From NCBI GenBank assembly GCA_000497125.2, contig CM035317.1:169857-233856 (forward strand): a DNA stretch of 64,000 nt, in the 5' to 3' direction. This document shows positions 24,580-40,538 of this stretch, piece after piece. The number at the start of each line of letters is the position of its first letter. Position 1 is the first letter of the stretch. A program made the translations under genes and the position numbers. The DNA is from Spironucleus salmonicida. Its lineage: Eukaryota > Fornicata > Diplomonadida > Hexamitidae. Below the pieces are notes generated by a model. That model saw only the letters and a list, made by a program, of their open reading frames with translations. It was not told where the DNA came from and ran no database searches.

Positions 24580-25773
24580 TTATGAAAGTAAGTGTGATAA
24601 TAGTATTATATAATTTTTAACATATATTGAGTTTTATTCTTAAATTGGCTTCACATTTTAAATAATCTCTATTACTATATAATATATTGTTTCAATATAC
24701 TTTGGTATTATCAATTAGTAAATCATTTTATTTATTTTGTAAAATGAAGCAAAAAAACATAGTATATCATTTATTATTAAAATACAAGTGATTTATCACT
24801 GATAATATCAAAATATGCAGTTTCAACAGATAAATTACATACCATAAAAATATTACGAGAATAAAATTTAATTTCCCTAGAGGACTACATAAATATACTT
24901 CCACGAGGAGCACAATGTTAAATTGACGTTTTTTTAAGTATATTTAACTATTTTTCTTCATTATATGTTTACGTGTCTTGTATTTATAATTTGTTATTTT
25001 TCTATATTAAGAATGTTTATTAGTTTATTATATAGTAATTAGAATACATAAGTAAACATTTCGAATTTATGAAATAATTTTCCATATTGACTGAAATTAT
25101 ACAATAATCCTTATTTTCCCCGTGTTTTAATTATTTATAGAGTAAAGGTACAAGAGAAAGAAATATAATACGACATATTATATATATTAATTTTTGCGTA
25201 TTTCTCTATACATCTAATGATTTATATATTTTTAAAAAATTCATCTATTAGTATATTCTATTGGTATATAAATATAAATAAAAATAAAAAAGTAAGTTTA
25301 AATTATCATAAACACAGTCTTCTTATAAATTTTACAAAATCATAAAGTGAATACATAGGTTGCAAAGGATAAATTCACAAAATTTATACATATTTTCTAT
25401 AAATCAATATAATAATAATAATTATTATTATTTTTGCTTTACTAATTTGTATTTATTGTTTTATAGATAACATATTTTATGCGTAACTTATACATAAATC
25501 TTGAAAAGATTTGCAAAAACAACATGTTATGAAAATTATATCATTGAATCGATTATTGATTTTTATTAACCCGCAACAAACCGGAAATATTCATCTTAAC
25601 CATTTAGTTTTATATAATTGTTACATACTCAATGTATAAAATGTTAATTTTAATGATTATTACCTTATATAATTCTATTATAAAATATACAAAATTTGTA
25701 TACCTAAAATAGAGTAATAATAGAATAACTATTATCTTAATTAAGATTTTACAAAATCAATTTATTCTCAAAA
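24580..25773. other. AT-rich spacer between divergent GH35 and PFOR genes
   Basis: About 1.2 kb of very AT-rich DNA holding the upstream regions of two divergent genes. I see no coding frame or RNA gene. A short (AT)-rich ATAATAATAATTATTATTAT palindrome lies near 25410-25430. Confidence 0.55.
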
Positions 25774-29331
<3,558 letters not shown>

Positions 29332-29424
29332 AAGATTTTCATTTAATCATTTTTCTTTTTGTTCATTAATATTATTTAATTTTAAAAAATAAATATCTAT
29401 AGATTAAAGTTAGTTCTTTATAAT

Positions 29425-29428
29425 AAAA
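29425..29428 (-). terminator. RNA polymerase III T-run after tRNA-Lys
   Basis: TTTT on the minus strand begins two bases after the acceptor stem, the usual Pol III stop signal. Confidence 0.7.
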
Positions 29429-29429
29429 T

Positions 29430-29502
29430 TACCGGTGACGGGGCTCGAACCCGCGACCACAGGATTAAGAGTCCTGTGCTCTACCGACTGAGCTACACCG
29501 GC
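29430..29502 (-). tRNA. trnK-CUU: tRNA-Lys (anticodon CTT)
   Basis: The reverse complement folds as a standard 73-nt tRNA: acceptor GCCGGTG paired with CACCGGT (first pair G-U), D-arm GCTC/GAGC, anticodon stem CAGGA/TCCTG with loop CTCTTAA (anticodon CTT), and T-arm GCGGG-TTCGAGC-CCCGT. The discriminator base is A. No intron and no encoded CCA are present. A- and B-box-like internal sequences (TAGCTCAGTCGG and GGTTCGAGCC) are intact, as expected for RNA polymerase III. Confidence 0.96.
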
Positions 29503-29600
29503 ATATTGTTTACATTAAATATTAATCTAGTAAATCTTAAAACAGAAAATATGGAAACTAGGTGAACAATTATAATTCAAAAGATGTCAATGATAATAAT

Positions 29601-29945
29601 TCACTTTGTAGTCCATTCTTTTCTATAGCTGAGCTCTTTCTTCTTGAAATAAGCAGTTTTCCACTTCATAGCCTATTGCAAATCATTAGAGGATACTCTT
29701 GTTTTTATTATGTTGAGTTCTACTTATTCAGAGGTTTCACCTTAATTGGTAGTCGAAAGTTAAAGGTTTTCAGGAATTTACTATGAAACTTTTAAAGTAT
29801 TGATCAGACTTGACTTTTGTAAAGCAGGAGTCTACTTTTATGGGGTATACTCACTAAAAGCAGGTTTTAGTTCGTAGATCTTTTATATTTTTAAGTCAAT
29901 CTCTTCCAAAATATCTTTCGTAAGCGTTTTCGAAGTTCGGCGCAT
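29601..29945 (-). CDS. Small unknown protein, 114 aa
   Basis: ATG at 29945 to TGA at 29601-29603, with seven TAA/TAG read as Gln and no internal TGA. The product is basic and hydrophilic (MRRTSKTLTKDILEEIDLKI ... KKKELSYRKEW), with Lys/Gln/Ser/Thr richness and no Cys, membrane or signal segment. An alternative minus-strand frame in the same stretch contains a TGA, which favours this one. The next gene downstream is tRNA-Lys on the same strand. No family was recognised; the charged composition would fit a nucleic-acid- or cytoskeleton-associated protein, which is only a guess. Confidence 0.45.
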
Positions 29946-30553
29946 TTACTATACATAATAGATAGTATATAATATTCTAGTATAAAATTAGCAATGGATA
30001 TTGTTTAGTACTTATTTTGCGAATGATGAAAATCGTAATCTACTACTCAGAAGTGCATGAGTGTAATTAAAATACTACTAAGCTGATGTAATTTAGTAGT
30101 ACTATATAATTGTTATATAATTTTGTTGTTAGACAGTTAAAAAAATAGTTCTGCCTAATATTAAATATATAAAGTATTGACTATATACGTGATATGTTCT
30201 CTTTATGATATTATATAAATGTATTTTCTATATTGATTAGATAAAATATTCACATATGTGAATTAACATATTTTATAAATATTAAATTATTATAATAAAA
30301 ATATTATTATAGTTAGTTTATACTAGTTTTGGAAAAATAATATAAGTGATATGTATTATTAATAATAATTCAGGATTATAATATTAATTTTTTATAAAAA
30401 TTAGTAATATAATAAGTATTATTTTAATATTTAAAAATAAATTCTTTGATAATAAGTTATCTAGATATAATTAAATATATTGCATAATTTCTAAGAAAGT
30501 AATAATGTATAATAACATATAATAATAATTAATTATAGTACCACTTCTTTCAA
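29946..30553. other. AT-rich spacer, nothing recognised
   Basis: Divergent upstream regions of the 114-aa gene and the CRMP at 30554. No coding frame or RNA gene was seen. Confidence 0.5.
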
Positions 30554-32740
30554 ATGGATTCATGTTAAGACAAATGTGTTGAAGGTTAATATTGTGATAC
30601 TACAACAAATACTTGCGCAAATTGCAAGGTTACTTATTGCTCAATCTGTAATGGGCCAGAATAGACTTGTTAAAAATGTTTAAATAGACATTATCAAGAC
30701 GGTCAAGAATGTATCTCCTGTAGTATTAGTAGCAGGAAATAATGCATTTGCGGATAAGCTAAAAATTGTGTTACTTGTAACGATTTGGGTGATTCCTGCG
30801 AAGAATGCATGCTTGGATTTGATAAGAAAAATATTACAGATAGTAGTTGTGATATATGTGCTGATGGTTTTATTATGGTTAAAGATAAGTGTTAAAGATG
30901 CGCTGCAGGTTGTGATACTTGTTCGAGTATTGATAAATGTGACTCTTGCAAACCTGGTTTTGAAATGACCATTAATCAGGTCTGCCAAAAAAAGTGTACT
31001 GGTAACATAGTCTATAATGAGACTTGTTTGAATGGTAAATATTAGGAGTGTGGCGATATAAATTAGGTAGTATAATGTAATTGCTAGTATGCAATTAATT
31101 GTCTCATTTGTGACCCATAAACTTACCTTTGCGGCTAATGCCTTCCTGGATATCAATTAAAGAAAAGTAAATGCGAAAAATGTGAGCCAGAGGCATTTTC
31201 TTTAGATAAATACTGCTTTAGCAAATGCGCTGACAAGCATTGTGCTAACTGTTCCTCTGATAATAGTTAATGCGAGGATTGCAAAGATAATTATCAATTA
31301 ATAATGGGATCATGCACAAAATGTGCACACAAGAATGACACATTATGCACCTGTGGTACCATGATTAATTGTGCATAGTGTGACCCTATTACTGGCAAAA
31401 AATGTTATGATTGTCTTATTGGATACAAGAAGAGTTCTTTAGGAAATTGCGATGACTGTGCTAACGGTTATAACAAAATAACCCAAGATGATACTTTTAC
31501 CTGTAATAAATGTTCCGTGGAAAACTGCCACCAATGCGCCGCCAATAGCGACGTTTGCACAAAATGCGAATCACGGTACTATCTTACAGGTAATACCTGC
31601 ACGCTCTGCACCGTAAACAACACATAAGACTGCACCTGCCAAAACACACCACACTGCGCCACCTGCGCCGCCTTCAACATTTCTAGATGCGACACATGCG
31701 TAAAAGGCTACAAGCATGACCTCGCCGGCGAATGCAGCAACTGCGCGGATGGCTACTGCAAGAGAATTTCCACCGACTAAACGACCTGCACGCCGTGCAC
31801 AGACACGAACTGCGCCATATTCGACGTAGATAAAAATCATTGCACCAAATGCATGAACAACTTCTCCCTAACCTCCACAAATACCTGCCAGACCTGTGCG
31901 GCTGGAAGCGCGCAAAATTGCTCATGCGGATTCTCCAAAAACTGCGAATTATGCGCCCCAGCGACGCCCAGCACCTGCGGAAGCTGCCTGAAAGGCTATA
32001 AGGCTAACGCAAGAGGCAGCTGCGTCGACTGTGACGCCGGATTCGCCATGGACACATCCAAAAAGTGCACGGAGTGCACAGTTGAGCATTGTCAAGATTG
32101 CTCAACTGATATAACGGAATGCTCGAATTGCAGGGACAGCTTTTAGCTCAGAAGTAACGTCTGCCAGCCCTGCAGCGAAACCGACAACGAGAGCTGCAAC
32201 TGCGGAATTTCTATAAATTGCTCAACTTGCGATTCAACTGATATAAGCAAATGTAATATATGCTAAACAGGCTACAAACTTGATGATGAAAAAAACTGCA
32301 GCATATGCTAAACGGGCTACTAAATGCTCAACGGAATCTGCACTTATAGCTGTAAGTTGGCGATAACAAACGGCCAATTTTGCGCATAAGAAGTTCCAAC
32401 GAGTTGTGGTGATATAAGCCAAACCGTAGAATGCAAATGCGGAGATCTCGCCAACTGCTATAAGTGCGAGAATTCGAGCTGCTCGGCCTGCCTCGGAAAC
32501 TACAATCTCGACGCCGGGAACTGCGATTCCTGCGCCGCCGGCTTCGTGAAAAAGGAAGGGAACTGCGTGCAAGAGGATGCAGTTAGCCTCTCCGCTGGTG
32601 GCATTGCTGGGGTCGTTATCGCCGTCCTTTTGGTGATAGGAGGCCTTTGCGTAGGCGGCTTTTTCCTTGCCAGGCGCTGCGTCGGAAAGCGCAATTTGGG
32701 CAACGCTGAGCCGCTGAAGATCGATAATACGGTATGGTGA
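30554..32740 (+). CDS. Cysteine-rich membrane protein (CRMP), 728 aa
   Basis: Intact from ATG at 30554 to TGA at 32738-32740. The N-terminus MDSCQDKCVEGQYC starts inside the cysteine array without a signal peptide. The ectodomain is a long run of C..C......C..C units (for example CRNSFxL, CKPGFEM, CLKGYKANARGSC types), then SAGGIAGVVIAV... as the membrane segment (about 680-704) and a 24-residue tail with RRCVGKR and the end DNTVW. The 5' kilobase is AT-rich, with about 15 TAA/TAG glutamines. From about 31550 the GC content rises strongly and TAR becomes sparse except in 32140-32450. This is the same 3'-GC pattern as the 500-aa gene at 19468. Confidence 0.88.
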
Positions 32741-33342
32741 GTGAGAGGTTGGAGTGGAAAATTGAATTTGAATTGGAAAGTTTAATTGGAAAGGCTTTGG
32801 GAAGTGATATAAGAGTTTGAGTTGAGGCTAGTGGTGATATGGCGCTGGTGGGGATGGTTTAGTTAGTGTTATAGCATGTAGATAGTGGATAGGTTGGTAT
32901 TTGTACAAGACGGTTTGGGGTGTTAAAAATAGTAAATTCGGTCGTTAAGTAATTCTTATGTTTTCTACAGCTGAGACACAGCTCGTTAAGCGATATTCGA
33001 ATCGAGAGTTGACGTATAATAATTAAAGTTAAAATTAGAATTACTGCGTGGTGGAAATATGGCTTGAATTGGATAATGTGTGAATTTTAAGTTGTAAGGA
33101 AGGTCCAGATTGTGAGGTTTGCGTGGTCGGGATGGGATGGGGTAAGGCGTAGTGAGATAGTGGCAAAGAAAGTGAGCTCAGGATAGCAGAGATTTTGGGC
33201 GACTTGATTAATATGGCTTAGCGTGCGTTGATTAGAAAAAATTGAGTCTTATAGTTATTATTATACAATACTATTATATATATTTTTGCGCGTTGACCTT
33301 ATTAATGTTAATATTAATTAAAAAAATTAGTTCAGATTGGGT
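32741..33342. other. Spacer between convergent CRMP genes
   Basis: About 600 bases between two stop codons facing each other. The left part is G-rich on the plus strand and less AT-rich than other spacers. No frame with coding character was found, so it may be 3' UTR or relic sequence. Confidence 0.45.
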
Positions 33343-34632
33343 TCATTGAATTTTTGAATTATTCCACGACATTGAACGATTTATCTAGCTTCTGGTGTTA
33401 CTATTTACGAGGTCTGACTTCGCTACGACTACTGATTTCTTCTTCCTTTTGATAATGAAAATCGTTAATCCGGCAACTACGCAGATAGTTAGTATTATTA
33501 CCGCGACCACTATGCCAATAATTGAGCCTGTGCTCATTAATGTTAATTCTTAGCAGGTATCGTCAATCAGGTGTAAATCAGCCTCGCACTCAGTACATTC
33601 TCCAGAATTTAGGCAGTTAGTACAGCCTGCCGTACATTTTTTACAGGTTTCCTTTTCTAGATAGTATCCTGGTAAACATTAACTGCATTAAGTACCTGAA
33701 TGACAGTGTTCGCAAAATTCTTCGCAAGGTTCACATTTCACTTGTTTAATTAGAGCAAATTTGGTTTCACAGCTAATACAGGTTCCCTCAGTATTATATA
33801 ACCTACAATTTTCCACCTATTTATAACACTTATCTACGCTTTAGTAGGTTGAGCAGAACTAACCTTCAGGGCATTTACTATACTTGTTGCATTCGATTTT
33901 GGCACACTTATTATCAACTTTGTAATAACCTTCTTTGCAAAAGACACATCTATCGGCTCCCAAACAAAAAATGCATTATTCGTCGCATATAGTACACTTT
34001 CCCTGTTTCGCGGCAATATTGAATGCACATTTAGTACAAGTATTGGAGTCAGAACAGGTTAAGCAGTTTTCTGGGCAGGTCATGCATGCATTTTCTTTTA
34101 ACTAAAATCCACTTTAGCATGTTTAGCAAACTGAGCTACTAGAGCAATTGAGACAGTTAGCTGAGCATGCTTCGCAAGTATTTACGTTCATAAAGAAGCC
34201 TTCTTGACATAATGAGCAGTCATCAGCAGTTGAACAAGTTTTGCAGCCCTTAATACACGTTTCACAGGTAAACGATTTTCCTAGGAAATAGTTGGGTTCA
34301 CACCTCTTGCAGTTCTTTTAATCATATTAGTCAGCACAGTTGATGTCACCCTTTAAACATTATCTGTTTGACAAATAATAACCAGACTTGCAAACACTGC
34401 AAGCTGGCTCGTGATAACAATATTTACAATTATCTGAACAGGGGACACATTACAAGAGATCAAAGTAGAAACCTTCCTTGCATCTTAAGCAAGATTATGG
34501 AAACTTTGGATCACAAATATCACAATTGCTTCTTAGACAGTTTTTGCATATAGTACCAATCAGCGAAGCAGAAGAACCTTCACAATACATCCCAGATGGG
34601 CAAGGGTGTGTTTTGCATATGTATTTATCCAT
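33343..34632 (-). CDS. Cysteine-rich membrane protein (CRMP), 429 aa
   Basis: Intact from ATG at 34632 to TGA at 33343-33345 with many TAA/TAG as Gln. The N-terminus MDKYICKTHPCPSGMYCEG goes straight into cysteine units; no signal peptide is seen. The repeated units (CENCxxGCKTC, CLPGYYLEKETC) lead to a membrane segment (about 368-394, SIIGIVVAVIILTICVVAGL) and a 35-residue tail rich in basic and Ser/Asn residues (KRKKKSVVV...SMSW). This tail is longer and different from the KKK and KAKK tails of the other CRMPs. The gene is convergent with 30554-32740. Confidence 0.87.
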
Positions 34633-36474
34633 TTTGAAATAATTTCCTTTACATACTTTAATTATTAATATGAAATATTTATCTTTGTATTGTATAATTT
34701 CTTACTTCAAAAATATAATTTATACTAAATACTCCCAAAAATACCATTCTCAAATTATAAGTATAGAAAATACGTTTTCTTATACCTTCATATTAACCTT
34801 ATATATACAACTAATAATTACGAAAAAAAACTAATTAGAATGAAACTATGAATATATTAACAATATATGAATGGATAAAAACTGACAATATTTTCAAGGA
34901 ATCATATATAATTATTTTACCATAATTCTTATATCCTACAAAAAATATAAAATTACTTATGCTCATATCCATATTATTACAATATTTGCAGTAACATTTA
35001 TTTGAAAAACTTATACGATTACACTTACTGTAAAATATATTGTTTTAACGTTATTTCAGTATTGTGATGATTATAATTATTTTTATTTCTACTCAGCAGC
35101 GAATACGTAACACAGCTATGACAATAAAATAGCAACCCCCAATTTGCTCCCTAAAAATATATAGTTATTATTATATACTAATATGAATATTATGAATAAT
35201 GCTGCTTTCGCCCTCGCGCTAAGCAGCGTGCGATGCGGTCATTACCCAAAACGCAGTAAACGTTATATCAGCTAAAAAGTCAATCGTTATATCACCTTAT
35301 CATTAGCATATTTCTGCTTCACGTTCTGTGCAAGAAACTGACAAATTGGCCATCCGCGAAGCGCAGCCTGCGGGCCGGATTTTCGTTCTAGCGAATTTCC
35401 GCTGGAAACGGCGCAGCGATTGCAAAGTCGCAGGCGGCGCTCGCGATTCGGTCCGTTCGATTTGAGCCGTTTTTGGGCTATTTTAGACGTATGATTTCGT
35501 TATATCAGATCGGATAAGAATGTTCTTATCGGAAATTTATTGATGTAATGTAAAAATTTGAGGGCCGTGAATTCTGGGGTTTACGGGGGTGAAAACGAGC
35601 AAAAATTGCCTGGAAATCACAGATAATTGGTGGTGCATTTTTGAAAAATAATGTATATATTAATGTATAATAATAAAGAAACTGTAAAATAGAAGTGGGA
35701 AAAATATTATTTATTATATTATATAATAATATAATATAATTATTATAAAAGGAAGGGATATTAATTTTCCGAAAGTAATTAATATTTTATCTGGTACGAT
35801 TTTGCGGTTTCCTAGAAATTGGAAAGTATTCTCGTGGAACTAGGCATAGATTTCGAGTTAAATCTAAGGCCAATGCTTGCTGGCGGTGTGGTGTGGTGTG
35901 AAATATGGTTTAGCAGATCGTTGTATTAAATGCAATTTCTTGAAACTGTTTATAATAGAATTAGTTATTTACTAATTCAACTTTTAGAAAAATCTACGTA
36001 AAACTGAATTAAAATAATATTTATATTATATACTTATATTAAGATATAAAAATAAACTAAATTTAATTCTTAAATTTTTAGGTTATTATCAAAAGTAAAT
36101 AATTTGTGTAAAATTATATAAAGCAGGCGGTATTATATAATAGAATGAAGAATTTTAACAGTAGAAAATATATTAATAATAATATAGCCGAGGAGATAAT
36201 TATTAGTGTAAAATTATTAAGGTTAACAATATAAAGCAGGTAGAGTGTTTACACCACGTAAACTAAAATTTTGTTTATATTAATGACTATTGCTTTTAAG
36301 TAGTGTCCATAATGTGTATACTTGATTATTTTTAAGTTGGAAAAGGTATTAATCTATACGTGTATAAGTATTATAAATGAAGTAAAAATACGAGTATAAA
36401 ACTGAAAACTCAACGTATAATATTAATAATAATATATTTTAATATACATTTAAACTGACCTAATTTTATTAATA
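34633..36474. other. Long spacer with an unexplained GC-rich island
   Basis: AT-rich on both sides; the island at 35190-35640 is listed separately. No gene was recognised. Other parts (35640-36474) contain only AT-rich DNA. Confidence 0.5.
35190..35640. other. GC-rich island with repeated CGTTATATCA and a perfect palindrome
   Basis: About 450 bases of much higher GC content inside AT-rich spacer. CGTTATATCA occurs three times (35261-35270, 35285-35294, 35498-35507). Right after the third copy lies the palindrome GATAAGAATGTTCTTATC (35513-35530). The minus strand has a TGA-free frame of about 90 codons across it, but without recognisable protein character. It could be a structured RNA, an old gene fragment or a regulatory element; the sequence alone does not decide. 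Confidence 0.4.
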
Positions 36475-37743
36475 ATGTTAATGCTGCTAGCTGCACGTTG
36501 CTTTGGGATAGGCTTCGATAATGAGGATCCTACCATTGCGGATTCAGCGGTGCGTGTATTTGTAACTGCTAGGGGAATCGAAAACTATTGTGTGAAGAAC
36601 ATTCAGAGTGCTATAGGCACTATTTAAGGTTCAATTGCCGCGATGGAAATATAGTTCACGGTAGCTGGTATATCGATTGAATTGAATAATGGTAGAATCA
36701 TCAAAGTAGATGTGAGTAATATGGACGTCTTTTTACAAAATGATTCTGCGGTGCTAAAACTAAGCAATGTAGAGTTAGACATTGTATTTGAGCTTAAATT
36801 AGAACAAAAAACTTTTCCGTATTTATACGATACCGGGAGTATGTCCTTGTAGATCAGTGATTTTACGATCCAGACGTACCTTTCTGTAGAGTTTAATGAC
36901 GAATGCAAAAACAATTTTACCCTCCAAACACGAGACACCACTGTGAACATTAAAACATTCCAGATACAGTTCCAGTGTAACAACTAAGTTCTGCTTAACT
37001 CAATTAGTTTGTTTATAACTGGCTTCCTCAAGGATCTGCTTAACGGGGATATAGGAAAATAGCTCGGCTCTAATATGATGACTGCTCTGATGAAGCTTCT
37101 GACCGAATTCTCATACCTTCCACGGATGGACTATGATAAGCCATTTGGTGTAGACTAGCGATATTTTGCAGGTTTATAAATTACGGAAAACAATATTTAA
37201 GTTAACTCAACTGGCCAACGATGTTTATACAACAAGGACGAAGTATACTGTCATGGTCATTTAAAGCAAACAGTTACACAGACGCGTACATTTTTCACCA
37301 ACCATCATGTTCAGTATTAAATAGAGAAGCTGGCATTCAATTCAGGATTTGATTTATACCTAAAGGAAGAACGAATCTTTGACGGAATAAAAATTCAAAA
37401 TGTTACTCTAACTAAGTTTCATAATACGGGTGCTGAGATAGTGGTAACTTTAGATGTCGGTGGAACACCGTAAATCCTAACATATCTAGAACCCGTAATG
37501 GTCCGGCTAGTGAGGGTAAACTAGGATGGAATTGATTTTGCTCGCTTTATTATACGGCTCACTAACCTGCTTACCAAAACCACTCTAAGCAGTAGTCAAT
37601 AACTTGCGCTATCCGCTTATTTTGACAACTCATACAGAAGCTATGACCTCATTTATGCAAATGCGCTTGGAGTTTCAGTTGAGAAGGCCCAGATAATATA
37701 CCTAGATAACAATTGGGTTCACATAGGCAGCTTTATAGAATGA
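36475..37743 (+). CDS. BPI/LBP-like lipid-binding protein, 422 aa
   Basis: Continuous from ATG at 36475 to TGA at 37741-37743 with about 14 TAA/TAG as Gln. The sequence resembles the bactericidal/permeability-increasing (BPI/LBP/PLUNC) superfamily: N-terminal GIENYCVKNIQSAIG, amphipathic beta repeats with alternating hydrophobics (IKVDVSNMDVFLQN, LDIVFELKL), a Cys pair region (FNDECKNNFTLQTRD, FQIQFQCNN) and the central LLNSISLFITGFLKDLLNG. These proteins bind bacterial lipids in a boomerang of two barrels. A short hydrophobic leader (MLMLLAARCFG) could be the signal peptide, so secretion is likely. A frameshifted paralogue lies at 55407-56671. Assignment is by pattern, without a search. Confidence 0.65.
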
Positions 37744-38471
37744 CTGGACTTTGTATTGAATTAGAAATATTATATAATTGTGTGAATAATTTTTAACAAA
37801 CTACGATCGAACAAAATGAGCACTTAGCAATAATTTTTACTGAATCATATGATGAATTATGAGTGACTGTTTACACATAACTGGGAGACTATCATTTTAT
37901 TATAATTTGATAAACAACTCTATTGTAAAAATTTAAATTAAAAAAAATATAATTATCATACAATAAATTAAAACGTGATTTTTTGAATTAGTACTCGAAA
38001 ATAAATAGAAATATTGATAAAGAGTTCTAGTAATTTTTTACAATTTATTGATTTAATTACAATAATTTATATTTTTATAAATCAGATCAGATATGCATAT
38101 CTCAATGCTCTTTATGAATAAAATTAACTATTACTAAGTTGTTAAAATATTTTAATTTATGCACTATACGTAGTGAACCGTTCAAAAACGTCCAATTATT
38201 CATGTTTACTCTCAGTTCGTTTACACTTAATCAATGAATGTCCTTTTCAATTTGGAAATTGCAAATAAACAATTAAGAGTTCACATTAAATACTATCTAC
38301 TTTGCATTTGCTAACTCATAGATTCATGTGGAATTTACCATTTTAATTACTTTAACAATAACATATATAATTACTATATCCTATTTCCCTTATCCAACCC
38401 CTAGAATATCACAAATTCTCTCTTATCATTTCTCCTATTCGCGATAAATTATTTTCAACTAACAAGAAACC
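37744..38471. other. AT-rich spacer between convergent genes, nothing recognised
   Basis: No frame, tRNA or repeat of note between the BPI-like gene stop and the CRMP stop. Confidence 0.5.
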
Positions 38472-40538
38472 TCACTTAACTAGTGTGCCGCCGTTACCAA
38501 TTCCAGCATACATGGGCACAGTCGCTAGCTTCACGTTATCCTGCTCCAAAACGGGTGCGCCAACTTTCTTTTTCTTAATTATTGAATAGTAAACTCCCAG
38601 CCCTGCTAGAACGCTTACAACCAGAAGCATACCTGCAATAGTTCCTACTATCGCCCCCACGCCAATCGGTACAGCGGCGTTCAAGCACCGGCCTTCATTC
38701 ACCGAAAAGGTCTCCATGCACGTATTACACTCGCCTGAACTATCGCATGATTTGCAGTTCTCAGGGCACACTTTGCACTCGTTTCCAGAAGTATTAGAGG
38801 AACAAAATTCTGATTCTTTACAAGTTTTGGTAGCTGAACAAACCATTTCAGCGCAGATTCCTGAAACATTTAGAAAGTAGTTTTCTGCGCATTCAGAGCA
38901 TTTATTAGCCTCGGTGCACGTTTCGCAATTTCCAGGGCATGCCTGACACAGATTTCCGGTTTCAAGTTTCTGGCAGAAATAATTTTTCTGGCATTAGAGA
39001 TTTTTGGAGCATTAATTATTAACACATAATTAAGAATTTGAGAGTTCGAGTCCATCCTGGCACGAATTGCAGGTAGTGGAAGTAGAGCAAGTCTTGCACG
39101 ATGCGCTGCATTTTGTGCATAAATTTCCAGTATCGAGAATTTCGCAAAATTGGCCTTCCGTGCAGGGATTGGATATAGTGCACACCTATTTAATGCATTC
39201 TTTGCTGCCTGAAAGGTACATTCCATCGTCGCAGCTCGAGCATGAATTTTTATTTTCGCAGGTTTTGCACGATCCTTGGCAGGGAGTGCACGTGCCGTTC
39301 TCGAAGTAATAGCCATCTACGCATAGCTCGCACGTGGTCGCATCTTTACAATTTTGACAGTTCTCTAGACAGTTTTGGCACTCGTTACCCCATTCCTGCA
39401 GTTTGCAGAATTCTTTAGTTTTGCAAATTTTATTGTCATCGCACTCATCGCGCCTTTTAATGTAGCACTTATTTTCGTGTAGTATATATGAGTTTATGCA
39501 CTTTGTACAATTATTTGCACTAGTACAATTTAAACAGTTGGATACACATACTTAACATTTTTTTTAGGAGTTCAAAAAGTACTATGGTTAACATTACGTG
39601 CAAATTTCTTCAGAAGTACATTCAGAACATCTGGAGGAGCAATCTATGCAATAACCATTTACTAAGAAGAGGGGTGGATAACATTTGGCGCATAGTCCTT
39701 TTTCGTTAGCAACCTTGCAGTTTTATGGCATCTAAACACACGTGCTGCCGTTTTCATCTGTCGCACACGTCTGGAGTATGTTGCAAGGTTACTTCGAGTC
39801 ACACTCCATTTTCTCGCATTTCTAGTTTATCAACATGAAACCCTCGCGACAAATTCCGCACACAGAGTTTGATGCGCAGCCCAAACAGTTCTCCTCGCAT
39901 TTTGTGCAGGTTCCGGAAGCCAAAATGCTGTTATCTTAACATTTAGTACAAGTTTTTGTCGATGAGCAGCTCAGGCAGTTAACAGGGCAAGCGCTACAAA
40001 CATTTATTTACAGGATAAATGACTGCTAACATTCACTGCAACTAGCAGTACTACTACATGTTTTGCATCCATCGGAACACTTAATGCACTACGAATTTGC
40101 TAAATAGAAACCGTCTTAGCAGGTTTAGCATTGAGTAGTTCCAGAGCAAGATTTGCAGCCTAGCCCGCAAGAGACACATTTTTATTTATCAAGTGCATAT
40201 CCCTACTCGCATTCAACGCAGTTCTCTTTAGCATCGCATTATCTACAATATTCTTTGCATTTTATACAGTATTGATAAATATGTACATATCCAGGCAAGC
40301 ATTTTGTGCATATAGGGCCATTGCACTCTGAGCAGCCTACAAAACACTTCAGACACACATTAAGTTTCAGATCATAACCTTTTCTACACGAAAGACAAGT
40401 TTTATTATTGAAATCACTACAAGCAGCACAGTTATAAACAGGACAGTTCTTACAGAACTTACCTCTGGCACCGGAGGGTCCCCAAGGACAGATGGTAGAT
40501 ATTGGACAGTTTTTATTGGGACAGGTTAGTTTCGGCAT
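38472..40538 (-). CDS. Cysteine-rich membrane protein (CRMP), 688 aa
   Basis: ATG at 40538 to TGA at 38472-38474. I checked every TCA on the plus strand and none falls in frame as an internal TGA. The N-terminus MPKLTCPNKNCPISTICPWG has no signal peptide. Many CxxC units follow (CLSCRKGYDL, CTKCLPGYVH), then IGVGAIVGTIAGMLLVVSVLAGLGVYY as the membrane segment (about 631-657) and a tail KKKKVGAPVLEQDNVKLATV ending GGTLVK. The last third (38470-39300) is clearly GC-richer than the 5' end. Standard-code annotation would report only two or three short pieces. Confidence 0.88.

Noticed and set aside
29562-29786. 74-residue plus-strand frame next to tRNA-Lys
   Set aside because: The opposite strand carries a longer, better frame (29601-29945) ending in TGA; the plus frame is Phe/Leu-rich shadow.
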